From: Azospirillum brasilense
GTDB taxonomy: Bacteria > Pseudomonadota > Alphaproteobacteria > Azospirillales > Azospirillaceae
DNA: 64,000 bases
Assembly: GCF_022023855.1 (NCBI RefSeq)
Contig: NZ_CP059449.1
Location: 372,001-436,000 of the forward strand
Reading direction: 5' to 3'
Every line of letters starts with the position of its first letter. Within the stretch, counting starts at the first letter, position 1. Below the pieces are notes generated by a model. It saw only the letters and a list, made by a program, of their open reading frames with translations. It did not search any database and had not been told where the DNA came from. This document shows, one piece after another, positions 61,308 to 64,000 of the stretch. Position numbers and translations under genes: made by a program.

Positions 61308-61976
61308 ATGTCCATCGACCATCTCTCCGCGCTCGATCCCATCTTCGCCGAGTCCCTGCGCGTCGGCGGCCCGACGGTGCGCGACTTCCGCCGCCCGGAC
61401 GGCTTTTCCGGCCTGCTCTGCCTGATCATCGAGCAGCAGCTGTCCACCACGGTCGCCGCAGCGCTGTGGGCCAAACTCCAGGCCATGGTCGGGGTGGTGA
61501 CGCCCGACGCCATCCTGGCCCTGCCGGACGAGGATCTGCGGGCCTGCGGCCTGTCGCGCCAGAAGATCGGCTACGCCCGCGGGTTGGCTCAGACCGTTGC
61601 GGACGGACGGCTCGACTTCGACGCCATTCACCGGATGGACGACGAGGAGGCCATCGCCGCCCTGATCGCGCTGAAGGGCATCGGGCGCTGGACCGCCGAG
61701 ATCTACCTGATGATGGCGCTCGGGCGGCCGGACATCTGGCCGGTCGGCGATCTGGCCATCCAGCTGGGGGTGCAACGGCTGAAGGGCTGGACGGAGAAGC
61801 CAACCCAGGCGCAGCTGATCGCCGTCGCCGAGCCCTGGCGCCCGCACCGCAGCCTCGCCGCGCAGCTCGTCTGGCACCATTACGTGGCCCTGCAGGAGCA
61901 GGCCAGAGCCCTCAAGCCGGCCAAACCGAAATCGGCCAAAGACAAGAAGACGCCTAAAGGAAAGACGACACCGTGA
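61308..61976 (+). CDS. AlkA-type DNA-3-methyladenine glycosylase (HhH-GPD)
   Basis: 222 aa from the ATG at 61308. The HhH-GPD core has FSGLLCLIIEQQLS, a hairpin ALIALKGIGRWTAEIYLM and the catalytic-aspartate region RPDIWPVGDLAI. It removes alkylated purines. The extreme C terminus is a Lys/Pro-rich tail. A run of A/T lies at 61290-61298 immediately before the gene, inside the hairpin. The stop overlaps the GTG of the MOSC gene by four bases. Confidence 0.93.
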   Translation: MSIDHLSALDPIFAESLRVGGPTVRDFRRPDGFSGLLCLIIEQQLSTTVAAALWAKLQAMVGVVTPDAILALPDEDLRACGLSRQKIGYARGLAQTVADGRLDFDAIHRMDDEEAIAALIALKGIGRWTAEIYLMMALGRPDIWPVGDLAIQLGVQRLKGWTEKPTQAQLIAVAEPWRPHRSLAAQLVWHHYVALQEQARALKPAKPKSAKDKKTPKGKTTP

Positions 61977-62662
61977 CCGAGACCACCATCACCGCCGTCC
62001 TCGTCGGCAAGGCCGCCCCCTTCGGCCCGCCGGGGCGGAGCAGCGCCATCGCCAAGTCCCCGGTGGACGGCCCGCGCGCGGTCGGCCCCGAAGGCTTCCT
62101 GGACGATGAGCAGGCCGACCGCCGCGTCCATGGCGGAACGGACAAGGCTATCCACCATTACCCGCTGGACCACCACCCGGCGTGGCGGGACGAGCTGGGC
62201 GCAGAAGTGCCGCTGCTCGGCCAGCCCGGTGCCTTCGGCGAGAACATTGCCACGCTGGGCCTGACCGAGGCCGACGTCTGCGTCGGCGACCGCTTCCGCG
62301 CCGGCACCGCCCTGCTTGAGGTCGCCCAGGCCCGCCAACCCTGCTGGAAGCTGAACCACCGCTTCGCCGTGCCCGACATGGCCAAGCGCGTCCAGACCAC
62401 CGGGCGCACCGGCTGGTACTATCGCGTGCCGGAACCCGGCCAGATCGGCCCCGGCGACCGGCTGACGCTGGTCGAGCGGCCCTACCCGCAATGGACGCTC
62501 GCCCGGCTGCTCCACGTTCTCTATGTGGACACGCAGAATCGTGACGCCCTGGCCGAGATGGCCGCCCTGCCCGTGCTGGCCCAGACGTGGCGGACGCTGG
62601 CCGAACGCCGGCTGACGCAGGGCGTCGAGGACTGGAGCAAGCGCCTGAACGGCGGCGACTGA
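61973..62662 (+). CDS. MOSC-domain protein (YiiM-like)
   Basis: 229 aa from a GTG at 61973 that overlaps the previous stop (GTGA), with AAAGGAAAG upstream. MOSC features: the HGGTDKAIHHYPLDHH segment, FGENIATLGLTEADVCVGD, and the conserved cysteine in ARQPCWKLNHRF. Family members handle sulfur on molybdenum cofactor; YiiM reduces N-hydroxylated compounds such as hydroxylaminopurine. Pairing with a purine-repair glycosylase is functionally suggestive. Confidence 0.93.
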   Translation: MTETTITAVLVGKAAPFGPPGRSSAIAKSPVDGPRAVGPEGFLDDEQADRRVHGGTDKAIHHYPLDHHPAWRDELGAEVPLLGQPGAFGENIATLGLTEADVCVGDRFRAGTALLEVAQARQPCWKLNHRFAVPDMAKRVQTTGRTGWYYRVPEPGQIGPGDRLTLVERPYPQWTLARLLHVLYVDTQNRDALAEMAALPVLAQTWRTLAERRLTQGVEDWSKRLNGGD

Positions 62663-62666
62663 TCCC

Positions 62667-63842
62667 TCAGCGGCGGGCGGTCGCCCACAGCACCCCCGCC
62701 GCGCCCACCGCCACCAGCGCCAGGACGGCGGAGAGCAGAAGCGCCGCCGTTTCCCCGGCCCGCTCGATGATGACCGCGTAGCCCATCGGCGCCAGCGCGG
62801 CGGCGTAGAAGCTCGGCACCAGCAGCCGCCCGACCGTCCGGCCGTAGCTCTGCGGGTCGAACAGCACCAGCGGCAGCGTGCCGCGCACGATCGTCGCCAG
62901 CCCGGCTCCCGCCCCGAAAAGCAGGGAGAAGGCGACGCCGGCGGCCAGCACCGCGCCGCTCCACAAACCGATCAGGAAGCCGGGCAGCAGCAGGCCGCAG
63001 GCGAGCAGCGCCAGGGCGGTGGGATGCAGGCGGGACCCCGACAGCACCTCGCACAGCCGGGCCGAGGACTGGCCGACGCCGCGCACCGTGGAAATCCACA
63101 CCGCCGCCGCGGGCGCCGCCCCCAGCCCGACCAGGATGCCGATCATGTGCGCCGACATCGCCGAGGTCAGCACGCCGACCGCGGTGGTCATGACCATGTA
63201 GAACACAGGTGCCACCCAGCGCCGCCGCCGCGGGTCCGCGGGTCCGGCAGGCTCCGTCCCGGCCGGCACCGGCGGGCGCACATAGCGGTCGGACGGAATG
63301 GCCGCGTGCAGCGGGATGGTCAGAAGCGCAATGACGGCGTAGGCGACCAGCGCGCCGCGCCAGCCCCAGGCGTCGGCCATCGCCTGCCCCACCGGCCACA
63401 GCACGGTGGAGGCCAGCCCGCCCAGCAGCGTGATCTGTGAGATCGGCACCCGCGCCAGCGGGCCGCCCAGCCGGGCCAGGGCGGCAAAGGCTGCCTCGTA
63501 CAGGCTCGCCCGCATCGCCAGCCCCAGCACCAGCCAGGAGGCGTAGTAGCTCACCAACCCCGTCGAGGATGCCAGCCCCAGGCACCCCGCCGCCGTTAGC
63601 AGCGAGCCGACGACCATCACCGGGCGCCCGCCCCAGCGGTCGATGGCCCGCCCGACGCTGCCCGACACCATCCCCATGACCAGCAGAGCCGCCGTGAAGC
63701 CGCCGAAGGCCACCGGCAGGCTCAGGCCCAGGTCGGCGGCCATGGGATTCCCGAAGATGGCGATCAGGTAATAGGAAATCCCCCAGCACAGCAGCTGCGA
63801 GACGCCGAGGAACCAGACCAGCCGGCGGGTGATGTGCGACAT
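62667..63842 (-). CDS. MFS transporter
   Basis: A 391-aa protein with 12 predicted membrane segments. A conserved loop GRAIDRWGGRPVMVVGSL (between TM2 and TM3) fits the major facilitator motif G-x-x-x-D-R-x-G-R-R; the central loop contains PAGPADPRRRRW. Substrate is unknown. It converges on the MOSC gene (stop-to-stop gap of four bases) and is divergent from the LysR-type gene, which is a plausible regulator of it. Confidence 0.88.
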   Translation of the reverse strand: MSHITRRLVWFLGVSQLLCWGISYYLIAIFGNPMAADLGLSLPVAFGGFTAALLVMGMVSGSVGRAIDRWGGRPVMVVGSLLTAAGCLGLASSTGLVSYYASWLVLGLAMRASLYEAAFAALARLGGPLARVPISQITLLGGLASTVLWPVGQAMADAWGWRGALVAYAVIALLTIPLHAAIPSDRYVRPPVPAGTEPAGPADPRRRRWVAPVFYMVMTTAVGVLTSAMSAHMIGILVGLGAAPAAAVWISTVRGVGQSSARLCEVLSGSRLHPTALALLACGLLLPGFLIGLWSGAVLAAGVAFSLLFGAGAGLATIVRGTLPLVLFDPQSYGRTVGRLLVPSFYAAALAPMGYAVIIERAGETAALLLSAVLALVAVGAAGVLWATARR

Positions 63843-63958
63843 GACGGACCAGGGGACGACGGGCCAGGGGAGGACGGAAAGCGGCAGGCACCCTAGCCAG
63901 CCGCCCGGGCACCGACAAACGACTTGTCTTCCGCCGACCGGTGAGAAAAACTCAACGG

Positions 63959-64000
63959 ATGTCCTCCCGCTTCCCGCCGCTGAACGCCCTGCGCGCCTTC
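63959..64000 (+). CDS. LysR-family (GcvA-like) regulator, partial N terminus
   Basis: Only 14 codons are in the window (MSSRFPPLNALRAF). PPLNALRAF is the characteristic beginning of GcvA-type LysR regulators. The divergent MFS gene is a likely target, as LysR genes usually control a divergently transcribed neighbour. Confidence 0.7.
   Translation, partial: MSSRFPPLNALRAF

Noticed and set aside
1..64000. CRISPR arrays, IS elements, prophage genes and integrase/attachment sites
   Set aside because: No regularly spaced repeats, transposase, integrase or phage structural genes were seen in any frame.

Overview
The window is a GC-rich (roughly two-thirds G+C) stretch of a bacterial chromosome or chromid. 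Gene content and protein style (DUF1476/F1-ATPase zeta-type inhibitor between purB and purC, separate PurS, DUF3141 protein with acyl-phosphate enzymes, DUF2092 protein, bacterioferritin, PPK2) point to an alphaproteobacterium, most likely Rhodospirillales and Azospirillum-like. This assignment is an inference from style; no 16S rRNA gene is present. I see no phage, IS element or CRISPR array.

Layout. (1) 1-12137: after the tail of an Ldh-type dehydrogenase, a minus-strand block reads DUF3141 PHA-synthase-like protein, 158-aa protein, phosphotransacetylase, acetate kinase, two RND adaptor lipoproteins, RND pump, and then an AI-2E/YdiK-type permease. (2) 12138-26002: an accessory region of mainly cell-envelope proteins (Rap1a-like, glycine-zipper lipoprotein, Arg/Gln/Gly-rich protein, DUF2092, alpha/beta-hydrolase lipoprotein plus partner, EF-hand protein, solute-binding protein), an AadA-type nucleotidyltransferase, PPK2, and a CadC-like candidate membrane regulator with periplasmic TPRs. 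The long intergenic gaps here carry a recurring palindromic site, TAC[C/G]GTA extended on one side to GTTAC. (3) 26145-36716: ribB with an FMN riboswitch, a trehalose-synthase-like GH13 enzyme, an RTX/zincin-like protein, rsmD, rluB, dodecin, tadA, and a CHASE2 - small secreted protein - M48 lipoprotein operon. (4) 36717-64000: mostly housekeeping: purD, xseA, pyrC, an unusual hisS, a TPR/glycosyltransferase-like protein, a divergent bifunctional penicillin-binding protein, bfr, tRNA-Leu(UAA), a CinA-like protein, sfsA, map, radC, a TerB-like protein, a Cache-PAS-GGDEF-EAL protein, purB, the DUF1476 protein, an NRDE protein, purC, purS, an AlkA-type glycosylase, a MOSC protein, an MFS transporter and the start of a LysR gene.

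How it fits together. The strongest undescribed signal is regulatory. Seven copies of the 11-bp site lie in four intergenic regions upstream of the DUF3141/acyl-phosphate/efflux operon, the ppk2 operon and several envelope genes; three copies are identical 11-mers. Two copies sit in a 61-bp block that is 50/61 identical without gaps and precedes the DUF3141 operon and the small-protein/ppk2 operon. The CadC-like protein at 22668-24560 lies between two sites and is the most plausible local regulator (inference). The set would link acyl-phosphate energy conservation, a PHA-synthase-like enzyme, polyphosphate metabolism and envelope functions in one stress- or energy-responsive circuit.
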